52,321 nucleotides of DNA, taken from NCBI GenBank assembly GCA_017516465.1, contig JAFXCR010000025.1, positions 1 to 52,321 on the forward strand, given 5' to 3'. This document shows, piece after piece, positions 8,220-16,103 of the stretch (position 1 is its first letter; each line of letters starts with the position of its first letter). The notes under the pieces were generated by a model. The model saw only the letters and a program-made list of their open reading frames with translations, searched no databases and was not told where the DNA came from. The stretch comes from Ruminococcus sp. GTDB taxonomy: Bacteria > Bacillota > Clostridia > Oscillospirales > Ruminococcaceae. Made by a program: the position numbers and the translations under genes.

Positions 8220-8475
8220 GGGGGAAACCTTTCTGAGGAAAGGTTTCCCCCAAGCCCCCTTCCAAAGACTTTTAATACTAATTTCAGCCGGATAGGGTGT
8301 GCATAAACAATAAGAAAATAATGTTTTTCTTCAAGCACACTCTATCCGGCTGAAATTTAATACTGAAAGTTTTAGGAAAGGAGTTTGAGGATTACTCCCC
8401 ACTGAGTGGGGAGATGGCAGCTATGCTGCCAGAGGGGACAGGCTCCCGTTGGGAGAACCCTTTTTCAAAAGGGTT
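8220..8475. repeat. Hairpin-rich intergenic repeat (six inverted repeats in a row)
   Basis: The 421-nt gap between the ATPase and the small membrane protein holds six inverted repeats: 8220-8251 (GGGGGAAACCTTT and its complement), 8281-8302 with 8335-8356 (22-nt arms, one mismatch), 8395-8413 (CTCCCC/GGGGAG), 8416-8430 (GGCAG/CTGCC), 8442-8454 (CTCCC/GGGAG) and 8456-8475 (AACCCTTTT/AAAAGGGTT). Short frames across it are produced by the palindromes. It looks like a REP/MITE-type element rather than one terminator. The stretch 8476-8570 shows nothing else. Confidence 0.75.
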
Positions 8476-8570
8476 TTCCTCAATCAAAACATATATAAAT
8501 CTCTGATAAGATGATAACTGCTATTATACCGGACAGGTTAATTATAGCATATATGAAATTTTTCGTCAAT

Positions 8571-11147
8571 TTATTTCTTTGAAACAGCCTCTCTGACCAT
8601 TCTGAGAATCTGTGTAACGGCAAAAGGAATTACAGCAAATCCGACTACCTGAAGCAAATTTACGGCAGTAAATTCATTGCTTACATTCATGAAGCCATGT
8701 ACAGGAGTTATCATAAGAGCGCACACAAGGAAAAGTGCTCCGGCAAGGAATGCACCGATTGAGAACATATTCTTTGTGAAGCCAAGCTTGGCAAGTGAGT
8801 ACTTTCCACGGCTGTCGAAGCCCTCAAAAAGACGTGCAAGACAGAGTGTCCCGAATGCCATTGTGCTTGCCATAGCAGGTGAAACGCCGTTTCCGATCAT
8901 GAATGCAGCCATTACGCATGAAGCTATCATGATACTGTGAACGAGGATATATACGCTTGTTTCCTTGTTGAGGATAGATTCCTTGGATGAACGTGGCTTT
9001 TCCTTCATAACTCCGGGCTGCATAGGCTCCATACAGAGAGCAAGTGCCGGAAGTGAGTCTGTAAGAAGGTTGATGAACAGAAGGTGTACCGGACTGAAAG
9101 GCAGCGGCAGATCGAAAATTGTAGTCAGAAGAACTACAAGGATAGCAGCGGCATTTCCGGCAAGAAGGAACTTGATAGCGTTCTTGATATTGCCGTAGAT
9201 GCAGCGTCCGTTTGCAACAGCCTTGACGATAGTAGCAAAGTTATCGTCCGCAAGGATCATTGAAGCGGCATCCTTTGAAACCTCTGTTCCGGTGATTCCC
9301 ATTGCAACGCCGACGTCAGCCTTTTTAAGTGCGGGAGCGTCATTTACACCGTCGCCTGTCATGGCAACTACCATTCCCTTAGCCTGCCACAGACCAACGA
9401 TTCTGATTTTGTGAACAGGTGAAACTCGTGCATATACAGAAATCTTCTCCAGTTTTGCAGAAAGCTCCTCGTCAGAAATATTATCAAGCTCGGTACCGTC
9501 CATAGCGATATCGCCGTCCTTGTAGATACCGATTTCCTTAGCGATAGCAACAGCAGTAAGCTTGTGGTCGCCGGTTATCATGATAGGCTTGATTCCAGCA
9601 GAGATACATTCTGCAACGGCAGCCTTGCTTTCCTCACGAGGAGGATCAGTCATAGCCGCAAGTCCGACGAAGATGTAATCACACTCGTCATCGAGAGTAA
9701 CTGCGGCATCTGTTTTGAGAATCTTCTTTGCAAAGCAGAGAACTCTCATGCCGTTTTCGGAATATCCGAGATTTGCTTTTTTTATTTCCTCTAAATCCTC
9801 CGGATTTATGGGGCGGATATCCTCATCTGTAAGGACAAATCTCATTCTCGGAAGAAGAACATCAACAGCACCCTTTGTGAAGGCTGTACGATCACCGTTG
9901 AAGTTGTGTACAGTCGTCATAAGTTTTCTGTCACTGTCGAAAGGAATTTCGTCAATACGGGGATTTTCTGTACGAATTCTGCTGTATTCCTCATCGCCGA
10001 GATAAGCAGACAGGGCTGTTTCAGTGGGATCACCAAGCCATGTATCGCCTGATTTTGCGGCATCGTTACAGAGTGCCATAGCAAACTTGAGTTCCTGAGT
10101 TGCACGGAAGCTGGGAGCTGTTGTATCACGGACTGTCATTTTATTCTGTGTAAGTGTACCTGTCTTGTCGGAGCAGATGATAGATACGCAGCCAAGCCCC
10201 TCAACAGCCTTGAGATCCTTGATAATAGCCTTCTGCTTTGACATTTTCTGTGTACCGATAGCAAGCGAGATAGTGATAATTGAACTGAGAGCCTCAGGAA
10301 TTGCGGCAACCGCAAGAGCTACTGCAAACATCATAGCGTCAACAACAGCCTTGCCGTTTATGAAATATGTCATGAGGAATACGCCGATACAGATAGCAAT
10401 AACGGCAATGGAAAGAATCTTGCTGAACTTATCGAGACTTACCTGAAGCGGAGTCTTTTTCTTCTTTGCGTTCTGCATGAGGGAAGCTATTTTTCCGATT
10501 TCCGTTTCCATTCCGACAGCTGTAACAACTGCCACACCACGTCCGTTGGAGATATTTGAGCCACTGTAAATCATATTAACTCGGTCACCAAGAGGGAGTT
10601 CATCCTTCTCAATAGTGTCAACAGACTTTGTAACGTTGAGTGATTCTCCGGTGAGAGCACTTTCGTTTATCTGAAGTGAAGCCGCTTCAAGAAGACGTCC
10701 GTCAGCTGCGGCAACGTTACCGGCTTCAATGAGGAGGATATCGCCGACTACGACCTCTGATGCCGGAATTTCCGTCTGAACACCGTTTCTGATAACTCTT
10801 GCATTGGGCGAACTCATAGCCTTGAGGCTGTTGAGCGATTTCTGAGCCTTGACGTGCTGTGCAGTACCAAGAATAGCATTCATGATAAGAACAACAAGGA
10901 TAACGATAGTACTTCCGATCTCACCGCTTATCATCGAAACAATCGATGCAATTATGAGGATCGCAACAAGAAGATCAGCGAACTGCTCCAGAAAAACCAT
11001 AAAGATGCTTTTCTGTTTTTCTTCGGTAATGGCATTTTCACCGTATTTCTGACGGCTTTCAGTAACCTGAGCGTCTGTCAGACCTTTTGATCTGTCAGAG
11101 CCAAGCTGACTGATTACTTTTTCTCCATCCTGATTGAAGTAATTCAT
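8571..11147 (-). CDS. P-type cation-transporting ATPase (P2A-like), probable Mn2+/Ca2+ exporter
   Basis: Encodes 858 residues. It has an actuator TGES (166-169), M4 motif AAIPEAL (Pro284-Glu285) as in SERCA-type pumps, phosphorylated Asp327 in CSDKTGTLT, the hinge TGDGVNDAPAL, and about ten membrane segments. The family (PMR1/YoaB/CaxP-like) moves Ca2+ or Mn2+ out of the cytoplasm. The leader carries a yybP-ykoY riboswitch, which senses Mn2+ and turns such pumps on, so Mn2+ efflux is the likely job; this is inference. A longer reading to 11225 exists, but GGAGAAAGAGAAT before the ATG at 11147 decides the start. It is a single-gene transcript. Confidence 0.92.
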   Translation of the reverse strand: MNYFNQDGEKVISQLGSDRSKGLTDAQVTESRQKYGENAITEEKQKSIFMVFLEQFADLLVAILIIASIVSMISGEIGSTIVILVVLIMNAILGTAQHVKAQKSLNSLKAMSSPNARVIRNGVQTEIPASEVVVGDILLIEAGNVAAADGRLLEAASLQINESALTGESLNVTKSVDTIEKDELPLGDRVNMIYSGSNISNGRGVAVVTAVGMETEIGKIASLMQNAKKKKTPLQVSLDKFSKILSIAVIAICIGVFLMTYFINGKAVVDAMMFAVALAVAAIPEALSSIITISLAIGTQKMSKQKAIIKDLKAVEGLGCVSIICSDKTGTLTQNKMTVRDTTAPSFRATQELKFAMALCNDAAKSGDTWLGDPTETALSAYLGDEEYSRIRTENPRIDEIPFDSDRKLMTTVHNFNGDRTAFTKGAVDVLLPRMRFVLTDEDIRPINPEDLEEIKKANLGYSENGMRVLCFAKKILKTDAAVTLDDECDYIFVGLAAMTDPPREESKAAVAECISAGIKPIMITGDHKLTAVAIAKEIGIYKDGDIAMDGTELDNISDEELSAKLEKISVYARVSPVHKIRIVGLWQAKGMVVAMTGDGVNDAPALKKADVGVAMGITGTEVSKDAASMILADDNFATIVKAVANGRCIYGNIKNAIKFLLAGNAAAILVVLLTTIFDLPLPFSPVHLLFINLLTDSLPALALCMEPMQPGVMKEKPRSSKESILNKETSVYILVHSIMIASCVMAAFMIGNGVSPAMASTMAFGTLCLARLFEGFDSRGKYSLAKLGFTKNMFSIGAFLAGALFLVCALMITPVHGFMNVSNEFTAVNLLQVVGFAVIPFAVTQILRMVREAVSKK

Positions 11148-11194
11148 ATTCTCTTTCTCCGTTTCTATAAATATGAGAGAGTGCATACCCGCAG

Positions 11195-11257
11195 ACAAAA
11201 AAAGACTTTTATTGCAGCCTGACACGAAAATTCATATCAAGGTGCAATAAAAGTCTT
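11195..11257 (-). terminator. Riboswitch-controlled terminator
   Basis: A perfect 15-bp stem (arms 11257-11243 and 11216-11202, AAGACTTTTATTGCA with its complement) is followed by seven T on the minus strand. The 5' arm reuses the last part of the upstream aptamer stem P1, so the two structures exclude each other. Confidence 0.9.
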
Positions 11258-11350
11258 GCTAAAGCATAAGCCCTGCCCGCCCGACAGCATAAGCCGTGGT
11301 TATGGCGATGCGGACACCCGACTATCTGTCGGGAAGCTACTCCCTTTTAC
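11248..11350 (-). ncRNA. yybP-ykoY (Mn2+) riboswitch aptamer
   Basis: On the minus strand the leader opens with AAAAGGGAGTAGC (11348-11336), then a CCCGAC/GTCGGG hairpin, and ends with TTAGCAAGACTTTT. Both blocks match the conserved ends of the yybP-ykoY class as known from Lactococcus yoaB. P1 is AAAAG with CTTTT. It sits between a strong promoter and a P-type ATPase, the classic context. With the overlapping terminator this reads as an ON switch: ligand stabilises P1, frees the transcript from termination and allows pump synthesis. Confidence 0.9.
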
Positions 11351-11357
11351 ATTTAAT

Positions 11358-11386
11358 ATAATATCACCATTCACAATAATTGTCAA
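11358..11386 (-). promoter_or_regulatory. Sigma-A promoter of the riboswitch-ATPase transcript
   Basis: TTGACA (11386-11381), 17 bp, TATTAT (11363-11358) on the minus strand. The start would fall at about 11351, directly at the aptamer. Confidence 0.85.
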
Positions 11387-11545
11387 GAAGTATCATTTCC
11401 GGTTTTTGTAGAAATACTGCAAAAAACCACCCCCCTTTTCTGTGCAACTTTTCTCCTGACGCAAAAAACAACCGTCATTATTACCAAATCAGTGCAGTAT
11501 AATTATACCAAAACACCATATTTCAGAAACATTTTGTATTATCAC

Positions 11546-11574
11546 TTGAAAAAAACTGCGACTAATGATATAAT
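11546..11574 (+). promoter_or_regulatory. Sigma-A promoter of the DUF21/CBS gene
   Basis: TTGAAA (11546-11551), 17 bp, TATAAT (11569-11574). It gives a leader of roughly 190 nt before the ATG at 11772. Confidence 0.85.
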
Positions 11575-11580
11575 TATATA

Positions 11581-11770
11581 AATATACTATGAAGGATTGT
11601 GCCGAAAATGCACTGTCCCGTGGAGGTGAAATCCTTAATGGACGCTGGTCCTGACGTCAGTTATAATATTCACTTCATTCGCCCCGTTATATTCAGGAAC
11701 AAGCATTATCAGCTGTGTTAGACGGATAATCACATACTGAAAAATAAAACAAAAGTAACGGAGGATTCAG
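11581..11770 (+). promoter_or_regulatory. Structured leader of the CorC-like gene, unclassified
   Basis: A stem AAGGATT (11592-11598) with AATCCTT (11630-11636) encloses a GTGC/GCAC hairpin (11599-11613). A GGAC/GTCC hairpin (11640-11651) and the palindrome CTGACGTCAG (11651-11660) follow. The remainder is AT-rich up to GGAGGATT at 11760-11767. The AATCC strand could alternatively pair with GGATT of the ribosome site. It could be a metal-responsive riboswitch, given the gene downstream, but I cannot match it to a known class. Confidence 0.45.
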
Positions 11771-11771
11771 A

Positions 11772-13088
11772 ATGGCTGCGGATATTATTCTGCAAATTGT
11801 ATTAATGATAATCTATGCTGTTTTCACTTATGCTGAAACAGCGGTAATAATGGTAAACGACAACAATCTTGAAAAACTGGCGGTAAGCGGAGGAAAAAAA
11901 GCCTCACGTCTCAGACGTATGCTTAAGCATCCTTCAAGATTCATGGCTTCGCTCCATGCGGCAACACTCTTTACAGGACTTCTTGGTGCCGCATTCGCAG
12001 CAATCAGTTTTTCAGGAAGACTTACAAATCTCATATTGAAATTAGGTCTTGATATACCTGCAAAACCTATCAATCTCATATCAGCCACAGTTATAACAAT
12101 TATCGTACTCTTTTTCACAGTAATTATAGGCGAACTCGTTCCCAAAAAGCTGGCGGCTAAAAATCCCGAAAAAACCGCACTTCGTCTCAGCGGATTCACC
12201 GTCTTGATTTCAAAGCTCTTTACACCTTTTGTTCTTCTCAGCAAGCTGATTTCCGGCGGTATATTGCGAATTTTAGGCGTTGATCCCGACAAGAGCGAAA
12301 ATACGGTGACTGAAGAAGAAATACTTATGATGTCCGATGCCGGCGCAGAAAAAGGTACTATCGACGAAGATGAAAACAGGATCATCAAGAACGTATTCGC
12401 TTTCGACGACCTTACTGCCGATCAGATATGCACCCACAGAACTGACGTAAGCGTTCTCTGGAGCAGTGATTCTACCGATGTCTGGGAAGAAACAATCCAC
12501 CGCACACGTCACTCTGTATTCCCGATATGCGGTGAAAGCGTTGACAACGTTATCGGTGTTCTTGACGCTAAGGATTACTTCCGCCTTGAAAACAAAAGCT
12601 ATGACAATATCATGAAAAATGCTGTCCGTGAGCCTTATTTTGTCCATGAGAACATGAAGGCCGACAGACTTTTTGAAGCCATGAAGCAATCCGGTGCAAG
12701 CCGTTTTGCCGTTGTTGTCGATGAATACGGCGGCATGAGTGGGATAATCACTATAACTGATCTCGTTGAACAGCTTGTCGGAGATTTTGCAGAAGATGAA
12801 TCGGATCAGACCGCTGCAAGACTTCAGCAGCTTGAAGATAATATCTGGACTGTTCCCGGCGTATCCTCTCTTAGCGAGGTCTGCGAGGAACTTGATATCA
12901 TTCTTCCTGCTGACAAATATGATACCTTCAGCGGATATGTTATCGCCGTTCTCGGCGAAATCCCAGCCAACGGAACTCAGATGTCAGTCACTTCGGATGG
13001 TCTTGACATTGACGTTCTTGAAGTAAAGCATCATCGCATAGAGCTTTGCAGAGTTAAAAAACTTTCTGCCGTGATACCGGAGGATTAA
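11772..13088 (+). CDS. CNNM/CorC-type membrane protein (DUF21, CBS pair, CorC_HlyC)
   Basis: Encodes 438 residues. The N-terminal DUF21 membrane domain (about 1-190, four hydrophobic segments, GELVPKKLAAKNPEK motif) is followed by a CBS-domain pair (about 210-340, VVVDEYGGMSGIITITDLVEQLVGD split by the usual spacing) and a C-terminal CorC_HlyC domain (about 355-430). Family members export Mg2+, Co2+ or Na+. GGAGG lies 8 nt before the ATG. It has its own promoter with a long structured leader and a strong terminator after the stop. The neighbouring Mn2+-switched ATPase makes a metal-homeostasis pair plausible; this is inference. Confidence 0.9.
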   Translation: MAADIILQIVLMIIYAVFTYAETAVIMVNDNNLEKLAVSGGKKASRLRRMLKHPSRFMASLHAATLFTGLLGAAFAAISFSGRLTNLILKLGLDIPAKPINLISATVITIIVLFFTVIIGELVPKKLAAKNPEKTALRLSGFTVLISKLFTPFVLLSKLISGGILRILGVDPDKSENTVTEEEILMMSDAGAEKGTIDEDENRIIKNVFAFDDLTADQICTHRTDVSVLWSSDSTDVWEETIHRTRHSVFPICGESVDNVIGVLDAKDYFRLENKSYDNIMKNAVREPYFVHENMKADRLFEAMKQSGASRFAVVVDEYGGMSGIITITDLVEQLVGDFAEDESDQTAARLQQLEDNIWTVPGVSSLSEVCEELDIILPADKYDTFSGYVIAVLGEIPANGTQMSVTSDGLDIDVLEVKHHRIELCRVKKLSAVIPED

Positions 13089-13094
13089 AAAACA

Positions 13095-13135
13095 ACGGAG
13101 CATCTCCCTTATCGGGAGATGCTCCGTATTATTTT
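13095..13135. terminator. Bidirectional intrinsic terminator
   Basis: A 14-bp stem ACGGAGCATCTCCC with its complement (13095-13127). T-rich tails occur on both strands (ATTATTTT on plus, TTGTTTTTT on minus). It separates the convergent CorC-like and Ig-like genes. Confidence 0.9.
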
Positions 13136-13161
13136 AGTTGTATTTATCAGTAAACCAACCG

Positions 13162-13749
13162 TCACTGTGCGGCAGTTGTTCCTTCGACCGTACCTGCACC
13201 GTTTCCTGTGCCTGCATTACCGTTATCGGCAACAGTCACCTTGATATTTACCTCCTGCGTCGGATCAGCGGCAGATTTCAGAGTTACATAGCACTCACCA
13301 GGAGCAAGTGCCGTAATATTTCCGATGCCGTCCACTGTTGCAATCGTTGTATCAGTTGAAGACCAGCGTTCATCTGCTTCAGTAGAGCCAGCAGGATACT
13401 TCTGTACATAGGGCATTTCTGACTGCCCAACGTTAAGATATACACTATATCTGTCAAGCTCGAAGCCGCTTGTGTTCACAAGAGGAGCAGTTGTTGCCTC
13501 AGGAGTCACCGTTGTTGTGGTAACGGAAGAATCAACAGGAGCCGTTGTTGTCACTGAAGTTGTCTTAGGCTTTGTATCCTTATCGCTGCTTCCGCCTTTT
13601 TTGGATTTATCGCTTGAACAGCCTTTTGCTATAAGTATAACGAATAACAGAACAAGAAAAGCTATGACGAAAAGTGCAGTAAGCTGTCTTTTTCTTGCTG
13701 TTTCACGTGTAATTCTTTTTCTCGGACGCTGTGAATAGTTGTTGTCCAT
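13162..13749 (-). CDS. Membrane-anchored protein with Thr-rich linker and Ig-like (BIG_2) domain
   Basis: Encodes 195 residues. A basic cytoplasmic N-terminus (QRPRKRITRETARKR) precedes one membrane segment (about 25-42). A Ser/Thr/Lys-rich linker of about 45 residues with repeated TTT runs follows, then a bacterial Ig-like group 2 domain (about 100-180; key pieces WSSTDTTIATVDGIGNITAL and GECYVTLKS). Such proteins sit at the cell surface. The partner is unknown. The frame is open to 13818, but AGGAAA upstream of the ATG at 13749 and the typical basic start favour this choice. It is a monocistronic gene with its own promoter. Confidence 0.75.
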   Translation of the reverse strand: MDNNYSQRPRKRITRETARKRQLTALFVIAFLVLLFVILIAKGCSSDKSKKGGSSDKDTKPKTTSVTTTAPVDSSVTTTTVTPEATTAPLVNTSGFELDRYSVYLNVGQSEMPYVQKYPAGSTEADERWSSTDTTIATVDGIGNITALAPGECYVTLKSAADPTQEVNIKVTVADNGNAGTGNGAGTVEGTTAAQ

Positions 13750-13842
13750 AACTTTAATTTCCTTTCTCTGCTTTCCGGAGCAATACGGTATAAAAGCACA
13801 ATTCCTTACAAATACCAATATACCCCCATAATGTTCATAATA

Positions 13843-13871
13843 ATTATATCACACTTTTCTGAAAATGTCAC
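13843..13871 (-). promoter_or_regulatory. Sigma-A promoter of the Ig-like protein gene
   Basis: GTGACA (13871-13866), 17 bp, TATAAT (13848-13843) on the minus strand, about 95 nt upstream of the ATG. The intergenic stretch 13750-14060 otherwise holds only this and the flippase promoter. Confidence 0.8.
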
Positions 13872-13996
13872 GTCTTTTTATACTGTTTTTTTAAATTTCT
13901 TGCACTTTAACATATATCAAGGTAATTTTTCGTCATTTCCTACAAAAACCACTGAAAGAGCATCCTGTATTTGCCGACCGAATTTCCCAAAAAGTA

Positions 13997-14025
13997 ATGA
14001 CAAATCTTCCGGATTGTGTTATAAT
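13997..14025 (+). promoter_or_regulatory. Promoter of the flippase gene, extended -10
   Basis: ATGACA (13997-14002), 17 bp, TATAAT (14020-14025) with TG one base upstream (TGTTATAAT). It lies about 35 nt before the start codon. Confidence 0.75.
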
Positions 14026-14060
14026 AAGTATATCAAATTCACGGGGTGTGATAATCAGAA

Positions 14061-15491
14061 ATGGACAAATATAAAAAGCTTGCTTTCAATACAATGATCT
14101 TCGCTATCGGAAATTTCGGTTCAAAATTCCTTGTAATCCTCCTGACACGACTTTACACCGGAAACCTCAGTCCGGCAGACAGTTCAACCAAGGAGCTTCT
14201 TGAAATTACAGCGAATTTCCTCCTGCCTATTTTCACATTTTCCATGACCGAAGCCGTTATACGCTACGGTCTTGACAACAAATATCACAAGGGACAGGTC
14301 TTTACAACCGCCACTATCCTGAACGGCTCCGGTCTTGCAATAATGCTGATTCTGTCGCCGCTTCTCAGGCTCGTCAGCTTCCTCGACTTCATAGACGGAT
14401 ACACCATACTTCTGCTGATATACGTCTGTACCTCGGCATTCAGATCGCTCTGCTCACAGTTCGTAAGAGCCAAGGGTATGGTAAAGCTTTTCTCTCTGGA
14501 CGGAATCCTTGCAACGCTTACACTTTTCATCTTCAATATCATTTTCATTTCCGTTCTTCACTGGGGCGTAAGCGGATTCATGCTTGCGGTTATCCTCTCC
14601 GATCTCTGCTCTGCGTTGTTTCTCTTTGTTGTTGCAAAGCTCCATACAGACCTCAACATACAATACTACAACAAAAAGCTTGCGACAAGCATGATGCGTT
14701 TTGCAATCCCCCTGATTCCTACGGTAGTCATGTGGGTTATCACTGGATTCTCAGACCGCCTTTTCATCCGCTATATGCACAGCGACAGGGTTACTCTCGG
14801 CGAAAGTGCCGCAGGTATCTACGGATATGCAACCAAAGTTCCCAACCTCATATCCATGGTATCAACTATCTTCTTTCAGGCATGGAATATGTCGGCTATC
14901 ATGGAAAACAACTCCAAGGACAGAAGCCACTTCTACGAAAAGGTCTACCGTGCGTATGAAGCTCTGCTGTTTATCTCCTCTGCCTGTCTCATAGCCGGAA
15001 TCCAGATCATCACACCGTTATTCGTAACCACCAAGAATTTCGGAGAATACAGCAGTGTTTACATCTACACACCTGTACTTGTAATGGCATCATTGTTCAT
15101 GTGCCTTGATCAGTTCCTCAGCAGTATCTACACAGCGACTAAGCATACGAAGAATTCCTTCTGGACAAGCTTCGCTGCAAGTATGGCGAATATCGTTCTC
15201 AATTTCTTCCTCATTCCTGAATGGGGAATTCAGGGTGCGGCAATCGCAACCTTCCTCAGCTACTACCTCTGCTTCTGGGCAAGAATTATCGACGCAAGAT
15301 ATTATATTCCTTTCCGCTTCAACGGAATTAATTCCATGCTGAATACTATCGCACTTTGCTTCATGTGCTGGTTTATCGTCGCAAAGCCCGTATTCTACGT
15401 TCTCTGGATAATCCTTCTCCTCGGATTCGTTGTCTGGAGCAATTATAAATCGCTTATGGAAACGGCAAAGAAGCTTCTTAACAGAAGATAA
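14061..15491 (+). CDS. Polysaccharide/lipid-II flippase of the MOP superfamily
   Basis: Encodes 476 residues with about 12-14 hydrophobic segments and no soluble domain. The sequence fits the polysaccharide biosynthesis (PST/Wzx) branch of the MVF/MATE superfamily: RLYTGNLSPAD-type first loop, FSMTEAVIRYG in TM2, and a conserved IYGYATKVPNL stretch near the middle. Such proteins flip lipid-linked sugars across the membrane for capsule, teichoic or exopolysaccharide assembly. No glycosyltransferases adjoin it, so the substrate cannot be named. It is monocistronic, with a terminator-like hairpin 18 nt past the stop. Confidence 0.88.
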   Translation: MDKYKKLAFNTMIFAIGNFGSKFLVILLTRLYTGNLSPADSSTKELLEITANFLLPIFTFSMTEAVIRYGLDNKYHKGQVFTTATILNGSGLAIMLILSPLLRLVSFLDFIDGYTILLLIYVCTSAFRSLCSQFVRAKGMVKLFSLDGILATLTLFIFNIIFISVLHWGVSGFMLAVILSDLCSALFLFVVAKLHTDLNIQYYNKKLATSMMRFAIPLIPTVVMWVITGFSDRLFIRYMHSDRVTLGESAAGIYGYATKVPNLISMVSTIFFQAWNMSAIMENNSKDRSHFYEKVYRAYEALLFISSACLIAGIQIITPLFVTTKNFGEYSSVYIYTPVLVMASLFMCLDQFLSSIYTATKHTKNSFWTSFAASMANIVLNFFLIPEWGIQGAAIATFLSYYLCFWARIIDARYYIPFRFNGINSMLNTIALCFMCWFIVAKPVFYVLWIILLLGFVVWSNYKSLMETAKKLLNRR

Positions 15492-15509
15492 TACACTTAT
15501 GTAAATGAA

Positions 15510-15752
15510 AGGCAGTCACGAATGACTGCCTGAGATTGTTGAAAAACATGAATTTCGTTTCGAAATTGCGGGCGTATAATATCCATTCCTACACAGAACA
15601 ACGATATACAGCCAATTCGTAGGGGCTGATGCCTACATCAGCCCGGGACGATGTGGGCATCGTCCCCTACAACATACTTTTTCTACACGCTGAGGCAGTC
15701 ACCAAATGACTGCCTTTTGTTTTTTCAGTAGGGGCGAACTCAGCGCCTCTAC
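15510..15752. repeat. REP-like element bracketed by duplicated terminator hairpins
   Basis: Two near-identical hairpins, AGGCAGTCA/TGACTGCCT, lie at 15510-15531 and 15693-15715. Only the second has a T tract (TTTTGTTTTTT). Between them 15619-15670 is a double hairpin beginning GTAGGGG and ending CCCCTAC (GGGCTGATG/CATCAGCCC and GGGACGATG/CATCGTCCC). A further hairpin (GTAGAGGCG-like, 15729-15751) follows. The layout suggests a REP unit inserted at the flippase terminator with duplication of the hairpin. Confidence 0.7.
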
Positions 15753-15778
15753 AAATGTTCAAATTATATCTTGTAATT

Positions 15779-15808
15779 CAAAAAAAGGGCGGATAATATA
15801 TCCGCCCC
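15779..15808 (-). terminator. Terminator of the ABC/Gld operon
   Basis: Stem GGGCGGATA/TATCCGCCC (15787-15807) followed on the minus strand by seven T. It lies 6 nt past the last stop codon of the operon. Confidence 0.88.
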
Positions 15809-15813
15809 AACTA

Positions 15814-16080
15814 TTACTTAAGTGCCTTTTCAAGCCATACATTGGCTATATCAAGAGCTTCATAAAGTCCGCATTCCTTTTCCATATTCTTTACGAATGC
15901 CTTCATCGGATCAGCTGTTTCTGTGGACATCTGTATAACTCTCACCTTTGAAGCTGTATTATCCTTTGTCTCAAGAATCTGAATCCAGATTACATAAGGA
16001 TCTGCCATATAGCCATAATATATTTCGTTACCCTTTCTCACAAGAGGATAACCCTTATACATCAGAAAATTGTCGTTCAT
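15814..16080 (-). CDS. Small conserved-looking hypothetical protein
   Basis: Encodes 88 residues, soluble, with no signal sequence. Pattern: tyrosine-rich beta-like first half (YKGYPLVRKGNEIYYGYM) and a helical second half ending in LDIANVWLEKALK. I do not recognise the family. GGAGG lies 9 nt before the ATG. The gene begins 23 nt after the DUF4340 gene and ends just before the operon terminator, so it is the fifth and last gene of the ABC operon. A link with the transporter is inferred only from position. Confidence 0.7.
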   Translation of the reverse strand: MNDNFLMYKGYPLVRKGNEIYYGYMADPYVIWIQILETKDNTASKVRVIQMSTETADPMKAFVKNMEKECGLYEALDIANVWLEKALK

Positions 16081-16103
16081 TATATAGTACCTCCGTCAAA
16101 ATA

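Noticed and set aside
7718-8338. Longer 206-residue version of the small membrane protein
   Set aside because: The first 63 codons run through repeat hairpins; GGAGG before 8149 marks the start.
11581-11660. M-box (Mg2+) riboswitch before the CorC-like gene
   Set aside because: Only a loose likeness in an AGGTGA...TTAATG stretch; the conserved M-box 5' half is missing.
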